Shown here: positions 18,672-30,167 of the stretch, piece by piece | Layout of the letters: each line of letters opens with the position of its first letter | Numbering within the stretch: the stretch's first letter is position 1 | Origin: Lacticaseibacillus mingshuiensis | Lineage (GTDB): Bacteria > Bacillota > Bacilli > Lactobacillales > Lactobacillaceae | Assembly: GCF_016861785.1 (NCBI RefSeq) | Contig: NZ_BOLS01000003.1 | Location: forward strand, 123,593-187,592 | Length of the DNA stretch: 64,000 bases | Direction: 5' to 3' | Notes under the pieces: model-generated | What the model saw: only the letters and a program-made list of their open reading frames with translations | The model's database searches: none | Told to the model about the DNA's origin: nothing | Made by a program: the position numbers and the translations under genes

Positions 18672-18697
18672 CCGGCTCGCAAGCCGGCGCGCCTTTC
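18669..18697 (+). terminator. ddl terminator
   Basis: Perfect stem GCGCCGGC / GCCGGCGC with a short T-containing tail (GCCTTTCC), 31 bp after the stop codon. Confidence 0.65.
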
Positions 18698-18709
18698 CAT
18701 TTGTCTCAT

Positions 18710-18820
18710 TTGACAACTGCGCCATGACCCGTCATAATACAGGGCATGGTGCCAAACCATACTGTGAGTCAGGACGATCGGCGCGCAAGCGTTCAGAAGG
18801 TCGAAGGGGCTCACTTTTTT
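18710..18820 (+). ncRNA. Candidate small RNA with consensus promoter and terminator
   Basis: TTGACA (18710-18715) and CATAAT (18733-18738) are separated by exactly 17 bases, one of the best promoters in the window. About 65 bases after the likely start, stem GTGAG / CTCAC and a run of seven T residues form a terminator. The predicted transcript of about 75-80 nt has a 5' hairpin, ATGG / CCAT, and no open frame with a ribosome binding site. Confidence 0.55.
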
Positions 18821-18984
18821 TGTACAGATTTTTAGTCGACCACAGCCTCCCGCTTGTGTTGGCACCCGAAGTCACATTGCCGTCTCACCGGCATTTCTCA
18901 TCTATTCGCCATTTATGTAACCGTTTTATTAAAAATGTCAAGGGGCAATCTTACCTTTAATTTGTGTAGACTTTTATTGATTTT

Positions 18985-19122
18985 GGCTATTGAGGCAGAG
19001 GCGCTGCGATGAGATAGTAATCATGTCTTCAAGGGGACCTCCCCATCCGCTTGAAGGCGTAGCATCCTCTAAAGACTTTCTCTAACGCCTAGGCGGCAGT
19101 GCGTTGCACAGCCGCTATTTTT
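18985..19122 (+). ncRNA. Structured attenuator-like RNA without a downstream gene
   Basis: A paired region AGGCG (18999-19003) / CGCCT (19086-19090) encloses the stems GATGA / TCAT and CTTCAAG / CTTGAAG (with inner GGGG / CCCC). An intrinsic terminator GCGGC / GCCGC plus TATTTTT (19093-19122) follows. The 5' string GGCAGAGGCGC and the later AGTAATCA recall the lysine riboswitch, but the rest does not align, so I do not assign a class. No plus-strand gene follows; the next gene is on the other strand. Confidence 0.4.
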
Positions 19123-19126
19123 GTGC

Positions 19127-19177
19127 AAAAAAAGCATCGAGCCGCCCGACACTTTGGCGTCTCGATGCTTCTTTTTT
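19127..19177. terminator. Terminator of the sialidase/GH20 operon
   Basis: Stem AAGCATCGAG / CTCGATGCTT with A-run and T-run, 28 bp beyond the GH20 stop codon and usable from both sides. Confidence 0.88.
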
Positions 19178-19205
19178 GCGACCGGGTCCTCACCGCGACA
19201 CTTGG

Positions 19206-20672
19206 TCAGTCTTGCCCTGCCAGTGGCTTCAATGCCGCCATCAACCGCTGTTGCTCAGTCCACGAACGCGCCTCGTTGATCGCCGGTGTCCATGTTTTTG
19301 CCGCAAACGCCTGAAGCGCCGAGCTGATCTCCCGCCTGATCGTCTTTTCATCCGTCAGATCAGGTTCATCGCACCAGATTGCCATGGCCGCCCCGCAGAT
19401 GCGCGGGTCGTCGTCTGGCAGCTCGGTGCCGGCGAACAGCCCCGGACGCCAATTCTCGTAGATGTTTCGGTCTTGATCTGGGACGTCGAAACTGTGCTGA
19501 GCGCGCCCGTCTTCCGGCATCTCGGTGCGCAGGACATAATAGAAGAACGTCGAATTGACGTTGAATAGCCGGCGCTGGCCACGTGCCAGAAAGACCGGCA
19601 ATTCGGCCACCGCCTTGTTCCAATTCATCGGACACCAGTAGTCGATGCCAAGCGCCGGATCGATCTGGATCCGCTGAGGGGCACCCTGCTCCCCATTTTC
19701 GCTATAATACAGGCCGTCATTCCAGACGCGCGCGTGGAAGCCGTGTTCTTCAGCCAAGTCCGCGAGATCGGCGACATAACCGGCCAGTGCGTCTTTGAAC
19801 GTCGCCTCCTTGCCATACCGGGCCTTGGCATAGGCGTCCAACACCGGCTGGTAAGTGGTCAAAAACGGCTCGCGGTCCAGTTCCATGTATTCATCGCCGC
19901 CAATGTGAAAGTCATGACACCCGGCAAACAGGGTAAAATACTCCTCATACAGGCTGCGGAAGTACGCCTTGGCTGCCGGGTCGGTAATATCCAATCCAGT
20001 CGTCGAACGGGTGCCATCCACCCCGCGCTGGCCAAACTCCGGATGCACCTTCAAAATATGTTCAACGTGCCCTGGCGTATCAAAAGACGGAATCACATCG
20101 ACCTGATACCGCCGCGCCTCGGCCAAGATCTCGCGAACATACGCCTTGCTCAGATGATGCGTCGACACGATCGCCGGGTCCGTATCACAGTCGATCCGAA
20201 ACCCACGATTTTCCGAAAAATGGAACTGCAAGGTATTGATGCGCAGGTATGAGAGCCAGTGAATGAGGTCCATGAACCAAGCCTTGGAAAAATATTTGCG
20301 GCCGGCATCGACAAATAGCCGGCGCTCGCCTAATGCAGGCTGTTCATGCACACTGCCCAGCGGCCAACCGCCGGCCACATGCAGGCGCGCAATCACAGTC
20401 CGCAAGCCGTACAGCAAACCCCGCGTGGTCGCAGCCGAAATGGTCAGGCATGCTTCAGTCGCTTCGATCGCGAATCCATCCCCACTGGCCATGTCGTCAG
20501 CCAGCGCCAGCCGCAAGACCTGCTTGCCTGTCCCGCCCGATGCCGGCAGCGTCAGGCCCCAGCCGCTTGTCGCTAATTCATCGGCAACGATCGCGACCAG
20601 GTCTGCGATCGCCGGTGTCTCCGCCCCGCTCAAGCGCGTTTCTGCATTCAGTTGCCACATTGGCTCAGTCAT
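19206..20672 (-). CDS. GH20 beta-N-acetylhexosaminidase
   Basis: A 488-residue family-20 glycoside hydrolase. An N-terminal GH20b-like domain (about residues 1-110) precedes the catalytic barrel with FVDAGRKYFS, PSFDTPGH and the catalytic pair Asp260-Glu261 in HIGGDEY. It removes terminal beta-linked GlcNAc or GalNAc by substrate-assisted catalysis. No signal peptide or anchor is visible, so it is predicted to act in the cytoplasm. Its start overlaps the sialidase stop by eight bases, so the two are translationally coupled. It could also be a lacto-N-biosidase; sequence alone does not decide. Confidence 0.88.
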   Translation of the reverse strand: MTEPMWQLNAETRLSGAETPAIADLVAIVADELATSGWGLTLPASGGTGKQVLRLALADDMASGDGFAIEATEACLTISAATTRGLLYGLRTVIARLHVAGGWPLGSVHEQPALGERRLFVDAGRKYFSKAWFMDLIHWLSYLRINTLQFHFSENRGFRIDCDTDPAIVSTHHLSKAYVREILAEARRYQVDVIPSFDTPGHVEHILKVHPEFGQRGVDGTRSTTGLDITDPAAKAYFRSLYEEYFTLFAGCHDFHIGGDEYMELDREPFLTTYQPVLDAYAKARYGKEATFKDALAGYVADLADLAEEHGFHARVWNDGLYYSENGEQGAPQRIQIDPALGIDYWCPMNWNKAVAELPVFLARGQRRLFNVNSTFFYYVLRTEMPEDGRAQHSFDVPDQDRNIYENWRPGLFAGTELPDDDPRICGAAMAIWCDEPDLTDEKTIRREISSALQAFAAKTWTPAINEARSWTEQQRLMAALKPLAGQD

Positions 20673-21975
20673 TTGTTTCCTCCATTTGTGAAAAATCCGC
20701 TAACGTAAAAATTTTCAAACATAAGCGCATATGCGCCCAATCAGTTTGATCGGCAATGCGCTCGTACAGCACCGCAAACCGCTGATCATCCAGCTGCGTC
20801 AGGCAAGAATAGCCAAACCCCATCGTGGGCGGTTCGACTTGCAGAACTTGCGACCAGGTCTGGCCGCCGTCGCGGGAGAGGTGAATCTGCCCATTTTGCC
20901 GTGTTTCGGTGGCGCTCTCCGCATGACTCGCCAACAGAACTGTTTTGCCCCGATCATAGAGATAACTCGCCTGATTGATCGGTGTGTGGAACCCGGTGAC
21001 GGGGCGCAGTGCGCCAAAATGAGCCCCGCCATCGCGGCTTGTCGCCACCAGCGCATACGGCGCCGGCAGATGATTGCGCATGAACAGCTGAACGGTCCCA
21101 TCTTGCGCCACGACGGCCTGCGCCTCGGTCAAGTTGGCCGCGCCCACATCACTTGTCGCCGGGTCGATCGCCTGGCCAGCTACCACGCGGCCCGCATTCG
21201 GCGTTTCACCCAGCTGCCAGGTCGCGCCATGGTCATCGCTATAGATCAGCGCCGCCGACATGAAGTGCGCCGCATTGGCAAAATACACCGGAAACAGCAG
21301 GCGACCTTGATGCGCACCGGCCTCGATCACCGTTCCGATGCCTGGCCCCGCCCCGAGAAAAGACATCCAGGGCTGTTTGACCTGCGGATTGAGATCAATG
21401 GGCGCCGACCAAGTCACGCCGTCATCATCACTGAAGACCGTCTGCAAAAACACAGTGGGCTGTTCCATCAAGTCCTGCGCGTTGTCGCGGGCGTGATACC
21501 AGTGATGCCCATCGATCATCGTCCCGTCCGCCTGCTGGCCAGTCGGCGTCCCGGCTGCATCGCGCACGACCCCTGCCCCGTCGACTGAAAACAAGTGGCC
21601 GGCTTCGTCGCTCAGTCGCCGGCCAAACGGGCCAAACCCCGTCCCGACGACGGAATTGAACAGCCCGACACCACTGGGCGAATGGGAAAACAGGACCCAG
21701 ATGCGCCCAGTGGCAGGATCCTGCAGGCTGCTCGAGTCGATCGCCGAGGCGCCATTCAATCCGCGTCCAGGATAGGCGACGACCGTTTGCATCGGGCCAA
21801 ACGTCGCGCCGCCATCCGTGCTACGCCGCAGCACACAATGAATCTCATTGGGACTGTCATTTGAGGACGCCACGCGCCCATCCGCAAACGCCAGCACCGT
21901 GCCGGCCGCCGTGGTCAGCAAATTTGGAATCCGGTAGGTGGCGATGCCATTTGTCTCTGGTTCAAAAAGGGCCAT
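20665..21975 (-). CDS. Exo-alpha-sialidase (GH33-type)
   Basis: A 436-residue sialidase. The YRIP motif, whose Arg contacts the sialic acid carboxylate, is at residues 14-17. At least four bacterial neuraminidase (Asp) boxes are present: STDGGATF near 52, SDDDGVTW, SDDHGATW and SRDGGQTW. It cleaves terminal sialic acid from glycans. The protein starts directly at the fold with no signal peptide, implying intracellular action on imported glycans. I set the start at 21975, behind AAAGGAG. It is the first gene of a two-gene operon with GH20 and is divergent from an SGNH hydrolase gene. Confidence 0.9.
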   Translation of the reverse strand: MALFEPETNGIATYRIPNLLTTAAGTVLAFADGRVASSNDSPNEIHCVLRRSTDGGATFGPMQTVVAYPGRGLNGASAIDSSSLQDPATGRIWVLFSHSPSGVGLFNSVVGTGFGPFGRRLSDEAGHLFSVDGAGVVRDAAGTPTGQQADGTMIDGHHWYHARDNAQDLMEQPTVFLQTVFSDDDGVTWSAPIDLNPQVKQPWMSFLGAGPGIGTVIEAGAHQGRLLFPVYFANAAHFMSAALIYSDDHGATWQLGETPNAGRVVAGQAIDPATSDVGAANLTEAQAVVAQDGTVQLFMRNHLPAPYALVATSRDGGAHFGALRPVTGFHTPINQASYLYDRGKTVLLASHAESATETRQNGQIHLSRDGGQTWSQVLQVEPPTMGFGYSCLTQLDDQRFAVLYERIADQTDWAHMRLCLKIFTLADFSQMEETND

Positions 21976-22080
21976 TTGTTTCTCCTTTACGCATAGTCGC
22001 GTCAAAAGTCCATATTCACGAGCTACGTCGCCATTGTGTTTTCCTTCTGGCCTCGTATCATGGCCACAGGAGGACTTAAA

Positions 22081-22698
22081 ATGAAACGACTGATCACATT
22101 CGGCGATTCGGTGACGTGGTACGATCGCCAGCGCTATTTAGCCACCACGCATACCCCGGGGCAGCACTGTGTCGGCTACCAACAGGTGTTGCGGGCGACA
22201 TTCGGCGTGCCCGTCCGCAATGAAGGTGTCTCCGGCGAAACGCTCCAGCAGATCGTCCAGCGTGTGGCCACTTTTGCCTTTCGCCCTGGGGACGTGCTGG
22301 TGCTGTTCGGCGGCATCAACAACTTCAACAAGGAGGCGCTCAGCCAGATCGGCTCGCCAAGCACGCTGGCGCCCGAGACCTTTACCGGCGCCACCAGACA
22401 CTGCCTCACCCAGCTCGCACAGACGCACCCAAGCATGCCCGTCTTGCTGGTAGCCCCATATCCCGTTTATAAACGGGAAAAAGGTTGGAGCGCCGGCGCC
22501 TATCGTGAGCGAATCCTAGCCCTGGGGCGGGAATTCGACCGGCCGGTGTGTGACTTATGGGCGCTGGACGTCAAGGCGGACGTCACACGATTTTTCGCCG
22601 ATGACGTGGCGCAGACCGGTTTCTTGTTTCACCCGACCGATTGGGGCCATCGCCTGATCGGCCGCCAGCTCGCGGATGCGCTCGCCCAGCTCAATTGA
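22081..22698 (+). CDS. SGNH/GDSL hydrolase, candidate sialate O-acetylesterase
   Basis: A 205-residue SGNH-fold esterase, cytoplasmic (no signal peptide). Block I is FGDSVTW with the nucleophile Ser10. The glycine and asparagine blocks are NEGVSGET and GGINNF, and block V is HPTDWGH with the Asp-x-x-His pair. AGGAGG lies seven bases before the chosen ATG; the longer frame from 22036 runs through the promoter. It is transcribed divergently from sialidase, which suggests that it removes O-acetyl groups from sialic acids or other glycans. That substrate is inference from context. Confidence 0.8.
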   Translation: MKRLITFGDSVTWYDRQRYLATTHTPGQHCVGYQQVLRATFGVPVRNEGVSGETLQQIVQRVATFAFRPGDVLVLFGGINNFNKEALSQIGSPSTLAPETFTGATRHCLTQLAQTHPSMPVLLVAPYPVYKREKGWSAGAYRERILALGREFDRPVCDLWALDVKADVTRFFADDVAQTGFLFHPTDWGHRLIGRQLADALAQLN

Positions 22699-22723
22699 AG
22701 CAGGCAAATGTTAAAGGCCAACG

Positions 22724-22760
22724 AAAAACGGCGACGGTCCATGCGGCCCTCGCCGTTTTT
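22724..22760. terminator. Bidirectional terminator
   Basis: Stem AAAAACGGCGA / TCGCCGTTTTT between the convergent SGNH and GH2 genes. Confidence 0.9.
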
Positions 22761-22803
22761 GTCTATCTCAACGCAATGCCGCCCCGCGCGCCTTGGCCGC
22801 CGA

Positions 22804-25875
<3,072 letters not shown>

Positions 25876-25970
25876 TCAGGCATTATGTTGCCTGCCGGGT
25901 GCGGTCATAAACGGGCGGTCACCTTTTTGCCTAGTTTTCGGCACGACCGAATGAGCTGTCAGCCCTATCC

Positions 25971-26242
25971 GCCCCGCTTTGCACCCTGTTGAGTTGGGCG
26001 CCGCGGGCCAGGTCTGAGACAGATAATCGGCCCAGCCACTCGCTGGCCAAGTGCGCCAGCATGCGTCTAGGCCGAACTATCTGTTCAGACCTAAACGCCC
26101 CGCTTTGCACCCTGTTTAGCTGGGCGCCGCGCGGCAGGCCTGAGACAGATAGTCGGCCCAGCCACTTGCTGGCCAAGTGCGCCAGCATGCGTCTAGGCCG
26201 AACTATCTGTTCAGACCTAAACGCCCCGCTTTGCACCCTGTT
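25971..26242. repeat. Nested-hairpin intergenic repeat, locus C (two tandem units)
   Basis: The border GCCCCGCTTTGCACCCTGTT occurs three times (25971, 26097, 26223) with an exact 126-bp period, enclosing two nearly identical hairpins. Arms: GGTCTGA with TCAGACC, CAGATA with TATCTG, CGGCC with GGCCG, and apical GCTGG with CCAGC. The last border overlaps the final codons and stop of the AraC-type gene (ends at 26217). Apart from this array the gap between the AraC and GH2 genes holds nothing I can identify. Confidence 0.9.
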
Positions 26243-27044
26243 TTCGATAGTCCCGTGGCGCGAGTTGGTAATGGGCCTTGAATTGTTTCGTGAAATGCAG
26301 CGCATCTCGGTACCCCGATCGGCTGGCGACCGTTTCGATCGACAACTGGGTGGTCTCAAGGAGCTGTTGGGCATGCCCGAGGCGCAATCGCTGAAGATAT
26401 TGTTGCGGAGACAAGCGCAGCTCCTTCATGAACAATTTGTAGAGATAACTCCGCGTGATATGGACCTCATCCGCCACATCCTGCACCGTGATCGGTTGCT
26501 CAAACGAGGCATTCAGATAGGTCAACGCCCGCATCACCAGCTGCGGATGCGGCGGCTGTTCAGGCTCCGTCAACCCCTCTGCCTCGCAAAATGCCGAGAA
26601 AAATGCCGTGAGATCCCGCAGCCGCCGCAGACTATCATCTGACTGACCAGCCGCGGGCATCCGCTGTTCATTGAATGCCACCAACAGTTTTCCCGCCGCT
26701 TGGGGCATCTCGCCGAGCCACCACCCCGCCGGTAACACTGAATCCAGGTAGCGCCCCGCCAATTGCCCGCCAAACCCCAGCCAGCAATACTCCCAAGGCT
26801 CATCAAAGGCCGGCCAGTAGCTGACCTCTGTGCCACTTTTTAGCAAAAAACATTGGCCGGCGCGGAGCTCATGTGTCTGCCCCGCCACCTTGAGATAGCC
26901 GCGACCCCGTAACACAAAATGAATGATGTGATCGCACTGAATGCGATACGCATAGCGATCCAGTGGCGTGCACCGCTGCCAGCCGCATTCCTGTGGGGCA
27001 AGATCGAGCTCACGCGCCGGAAACTTTTGCCATAACAGTTGCAT
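26217..27044 (-). CDS. AraC-family transcriptional regulator
   Basis: A 275-residue sugar-responsive regulator. The N-terminal cupin-like effector domain (about 1-140) contains HFVLRGRGYLKVAGQ. The C-terminal double helix-turn-helix includes ITVQDVADEVHITRSYLYKLFMKEL and ends SGYRDALHFTKQFKAHYQLAPRDYRK. It lies upstream of and on the same strand as the GH2 gene, so an activator role for the beta-galactosidase is likely. Its last residues and stop codon lie within the border of repeat locus C, so the repeat probably supplies the present C-terminus (GAKRGV). Effector unknown. Confidence 0.85.
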   Translation of the reverse strand: MQLLWQKFPARELDLAPQECGWQRCTPLDRYAYRIQCDHIIHFVLRGRGYLKVAGQTHELRAGQCFLLKSGTEVSYWPAFDEPWEYCWLGFGGQLAGRYLDSVLPAGWWLGEMPQAAGKLLVAFNEQRMPAAGQSDDSLRRLRDLTAFFSAFCEAEGLTEPEQPPHPQLVMRALTYLNASFEQPITVQDVADEVHITRSYLYKLFMKELRLSPQQYLQRLRLGHAQQLLETTQLSIETVASRSGYRDALHFTKQFKAHYQLAPRDYRKQGAKRGV

Positions 27045-27407
27045 GCTGCCCTCCGATAAGTCGATTTGTTTCCTGTTCGGGCTGACTATAGCACACCCAC
27101 AGCACGCTCGGTGGAAGCGTTGTCTAATTGTGGAAAAAGTGGAGCTAAGTGCCTATAACAAGCGCCCAAGAATAGGTCGCAAGTCATGCCCTATTTTCGA
27201 AGTCCCTGTCATGTCCAGCAATGACACGAAAACGCTGGTGCTGCGAAGCGGTTTGCGCGCCGCATCATTTGAGGTTGCATACTCGCTGTCGGTGGCTATA
27301 ATAAGTGAGTGAACGCTCACCCACGCGGCTTAACCGTCAAATCTGAGCGCATCTTATTATTTTCAACGCGGTGAGCGCCTGCTCGCCGCATGAAGGAGGC
27401 AACGTCC
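27045..27407. other. Intergenic region holding the exporter promoter
   Basis: Apart from the promoter and operator at 27275-27320, I see an imperfect repeat of the operator at about 27370-27388 (GGTGAGCG / TGCTCGCC) and no gene. Confidence 0.4.
27275..27320 (+). promoter_or_regulatory. Promoter and TetR-type operator of the ABC exporter operon
   Basis: TTGCAT (27275-27280) and a perfect TATAAT (27297-27302), spacer 16, are followed at once by GTGAG-TGAACG-CTCAC (27305-27320), a palindrome at the transcription start. The operon encodes its own TetR-family protein, so this is its most likely autoregulatory operator. A related half (GGAGTGAACGCAC) lies just before the tetR-type gene. Confidence 0.65.
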
Positions 27408-28136
27408 ATGGCAACTGTGATCAACGTGTCGCATCTCACGCAAGGCTATGGCAAGACGATCGTACTTCATGACATTTCGCTGCAAGTGGCGCCCGGGCAG
27501 ATTCTCGCCTTGATCGGTCCAAGCGGGGCGGGCAAGACGACCCTGGTCAGCGCGATCATGGGCATGCTGCGGCCAAAATCAGGCACAGTCGAGGTCTTGG
27601 ACACGCCGATGCCCGATCGCGCACTTTTGGCAAAGATCGGGTACATGGCACAGACTGACGCCTTATATGACGAGCTGACTGGCCGCGAGAATCTCGCCTT
27701 TTTCGGCACGATGCAAGGCGTGTTGAAGATCGAATTGAAGCAGCGCATCCCCCGCGCGGCCGCAGTCGTAGATCTTCAAGGTGATCTGGACAAGCCGCTC
27801 AAAGATTATTCAGGCGGAATGCGGCGACGGTTGTCCTTGGCCATCGCGCTGTTGGCTGATCCACCCTTACTGATTCTCGATGAGCCGACTGTTGGCATCG
27901 ACCCGGAGCTTCGCCAACAGATCTGGGCGGAGCTGCACCGCATGGCTAAGCGCGGCATCACGATTTTATTAACAACTCACGTGATGGAAGACGCCGAAGA
28001 AGCTGATCAGGTGATGATGATCCGGCAAGGCGCCGCGATCGCCCAAGGCACGCCGGCCGCTTTGACGGCGCAATACCATGTCGACTCGATCGAACAAGTC
28101 TTTTTGCAGGCAGGGAGGGATCAGGATGCGCGTTAA
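27408..28136 (+). CDS. ABC transporter ATP-binding protein (ABC-2 exporter type)
   Basis: A 242-residue nucleotide-binding subunit. Walker A GPSGAGKTT is at residues 37-45, signature YSGGMRRRLS at 134-143 and Walker B LLILDEP at 154-160. It energises the permease encoded next; the operon layout suggests drug or lipid-like substrate export. The ATG at 27408 follows AAGGAGGC; an earlier in-frame ATG would include the ribosome binding site. The gene overlaps the permease start by 11 bp. Confidence 0.9.
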   Translation: MATVINVSHLTQGYGKTIVLHDISLQVAPGQILALIGPSGAGKTTLVSAIMGMLRPKSGTVEVLDTPMPDRALLAKIGYMAQTDALYDELTGRENLAFFGTMQGVLKIELKQRIPRAAAVVDLQGDLDKPLKDYSGGMRRRLSLAIALLADPPLLILDEPTVGIDPELRQQIWAELHRMAKRGITILLTTHVMEDAEEADQVMMIRQGAAIAQGTPAALTAQYHVDSIEQVFLQAGRDQDAR

Positions 28137-29271
28137 AGGCATGATTCACCGTATTTTCACCGAGATGCTTCGGGACAAACGAACGCTCGCGCTGATGTTC
28201 CTCGGCCCCCTTTTGATCTTGACGCTGGTCTATTTTCTCTTCCAGGGAAACGGCACGCAGACCGCGACCTTGCTGGTGAAAAATGTCGATCAGTCACTGA
28301 TCACGGCGCTGAAAAACGATCACCTCGAGATAAAGGCCACGCGTGCATCAAGTACCGCGAAGACGCAGATTCGTCGACGGGATGCGGCAGGCATGCTGGT
28401 GCAAAATGGCGACAAGCTCACGTTGACCTTGGCCAACAGTGACCAGAGCCAAAGCACCATCATCAAGCAGAGTCTCCAACAGGCGCAGGTCAAGCTGAAA
28501 ATGCAGACAGCGGCCGCGACGATCAAGACCCAGGCAGCTGCCCTCAAGCAACTTCAAATAGCCCTCGCCAAGGCAACGGGCCAGGCTGGTATCAAAGGCG
28601 CCTCGCAACCGGCGACCACCGAAAAGGCTGTCACGATCAAAACGCATTACCTCTATGGCGGCGCAGACGCGACCTATTTTGAAACGCTCCTGCCAATTCT
28701 GCTGGGCTTCATTGTGTTCTTCTTTGTCTTCCTGATCTCCGGCATCGCACTGCTTCGCGAGCGCACGACTGGCACCTTGTATCGCCTGTTGGCAACGCCG
28801 GTGCGACGCGGCGAGATCATCGCCGGATACCTGGCCGGCTATGGCCTATTCGCAGTGGTCCAAACGCTTTTGATCGTGCTGTACACAATTGGGGTGTTCA
28901 AAGTGCAGATCATCGGGAGTCTGTGGCTGGTTCTGCTGATCAATTTGTTAATGGCGGCGGTCGCGCTGACAATGGGGCTCTTCATTTCGACTTTTGCCGA
29001 CTCAGAATTCCAAATGATTCAGTTCATCCCCATCGTTGCCCTGCCGCAGATCTTTTTCTCCGGCATCATCCCCGTCGCCACCATGCCCGGCTGGCTCCAG
29101 GTCGTCGCTCACATTTTTCCGCTGTACTATGGCGCCCAAAGCATGACTGCGGTGATCGAAAAAGGCGCGACCCTGACGACGGTTGGCCCGAGCCTACTGA
29201 TCTTGTTTGGCTTTGCCCTCGTTTTCCTGGTGCTGAACGGCCAAACGATGAAACGTTATCGGCAAGTCTGA
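28126..29271 (+). CDS. ABC-2 type permease
   Basis: A 381-residue membrane subunit. One N-terminal span (about 20-38), a large outside loop (about 40-195) rich in Lys, Gln and Ala, then five C-terminal spans match the YhgE/DrrB/NatB-like ABC-2 exporters. It pairs with the preceding ATPase, to which it is coupled by an 11-bp overlap. GGGAGGG precedes the chosen ATG. The substrate cannot be inferred; co-transcription with a TetR repressor favours an inducible efflux role. Confidence 0.88.
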   Translation: MRVKGMIHRIFTEMLRDKRTLALMFLGPLLILTLVYFLFQGNGTQTATLLVKNVDQSLITALKNDHLEIKATRASSTAKTQIRRRDAAGMLVQNGDKLTLTLANSDQSQSTIIKQSLQQAQVKLKMQTAAATIKTQAAALKQLQIALAKATGQAGIKGASQPATTEKAVTIKTHYLYGGADATYFETLLPILLGFIVFFFVFLISGIALLRERTTGTLYRLLATPVRRGEIIAGYLAGYGLFAVVQTLLIVLYTIGVFKVQIIGSLWLVLLINLLMAAVALTMGLFISTFADSEFQMIQFIPIVALPQIFFSGIIPVATMPGWLQVVAHIFPLYYGAQSMTAVIEKGATLTTVGPSLLILFGFALVFLVLNGQTMKRYRQV

Positions 29272-29289
29272 CAAAGGAGTGAACGCACA

Positions 29290-29931
29290 ATGAGTGAACT
29301 AGCAAAGCTATTTGATGAAACCGTCGCCGCAACTGATCTGTCTGACAAACAAAAAGCGGTCCTGAAGGCAAGCCTGCAATTGTTTGCCGCCAAGGGATTC
29401 GACAATACCTCGACTGCGGACATCGCGGCCGCGGCCCATGTTTCAGAAGGCACCGTCTATAAACACTTCAAGACCAAGGACCAGTTGCTGGCGGCCGTCA
29501 TGCGCCCCTTCGTGCGACAAGTGGTCCCGCGCGTCGCAGGGGACTTCATTGCCCGCATTCAAGGCCAGGCGGCGCCAGACTTTGGGACCTTCTTGCATTA
29601 TGTGATCAAAGACCGTCTGCAATTTGCCCAGGAAAATCGGGCCGAGGCCAAAATTTTTCTCGGTGAGCTGATGCATGACCAGGCCATGCTGGATATGCTT
29701 CTCAAGGACTTCCAACAAGTCGCACAAGGCCCGTTGACCGCGATCTTCCAGCACTATCAGGCGACGGGAGAAGTCGTCGAGTGGCCGGTCAGCGAAGTGT
29801 TTTGGACGTTTCTCGGGGTAATGGCCGGCCATGCGGTGCCGCTGATCTTGATGCCGAGTAATAAGTTTGACCTAGAGCGGGCGGCAGACGAAGCAACCGC
29901 TGTGCTCGTGCAAGGGCTGCGGCCGGCATAA
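29290..29931 (+). CDS. TetR-family transcriptional regulator of the exporter operon
   Basis: A 213-residue repressor. The N-terminal helix-turn-helix (about 20-68) contains FDNTSTADIAAAAHVSEGTVYKHF, and a helical ligand-binding domain follows. AAAGGAG precedes the ATG, 18 bp after the permease stop, so it is the third gene of the operon. It most likely binds the GTGAG / CTCAC palindrome at the operon promoter and is released by the exported compound. Ligand unknown. Confidence 0.9.
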   Translation: MSELAKLFDETVAATDLSDKQKAVLKASLQLFAAKGFDNTSTADIAAAAHVSEGTVYKHFKTKDQLLAAVMRPFVRQVVPRVAGDFIARIQGQAAPDFGTFLHYVIKDRLQFAQENRAEAKIFLGELMHDQAMLDMLLKDFQQVAQGPLTAIFQHYQATGEVVEWPVSEVFWTFLGVMAGHAVPLILMPSNKFDLERAADEATAVLVQGLRPA

Positions 29932-29935
29932 AAAA

Positions 29936-29998
29936 AATAGTCGTCTCTCAGTAGGATCGCAACGCCATGGGCTGCGATCTGTGAGAGACGCCTATTTC
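29936..29998 (+). terminator. Long nested hairpin after the exporter operon
   Basis: AATAG and CGTCTCTCA pair with TGAGAGACG and CTATT, with an inner stem GATCGCA / TGCGATC. The tail is TTTCATTT, a weak T-tract, so it may be an imperfect terminator or an RNA-stabilising hairpin. Confidence 0.5.
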
Positions 29999-30167
29999 AT
30001 TTGGTTCATCCGTGCGCAGCCCCCCAAAAATCAGGGCCGGCCACGACAAAGAGGCCCCGAAAGGCCCCATTTTTAACTTTATTCGATTACGTGACTGCAG
30101 TGCCCTATGTGACCGCCAGCATGCGACCAAACTGGCGGGACCCTTTTCACCTTGGCGGGTAACGGCG

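Noticed and set aside
25971..26242. CRISPR array
   Set aside because: Only two units, each a 126-bp near-identical palindromic element; there are no short repeats with unique spacers and no cas genes.
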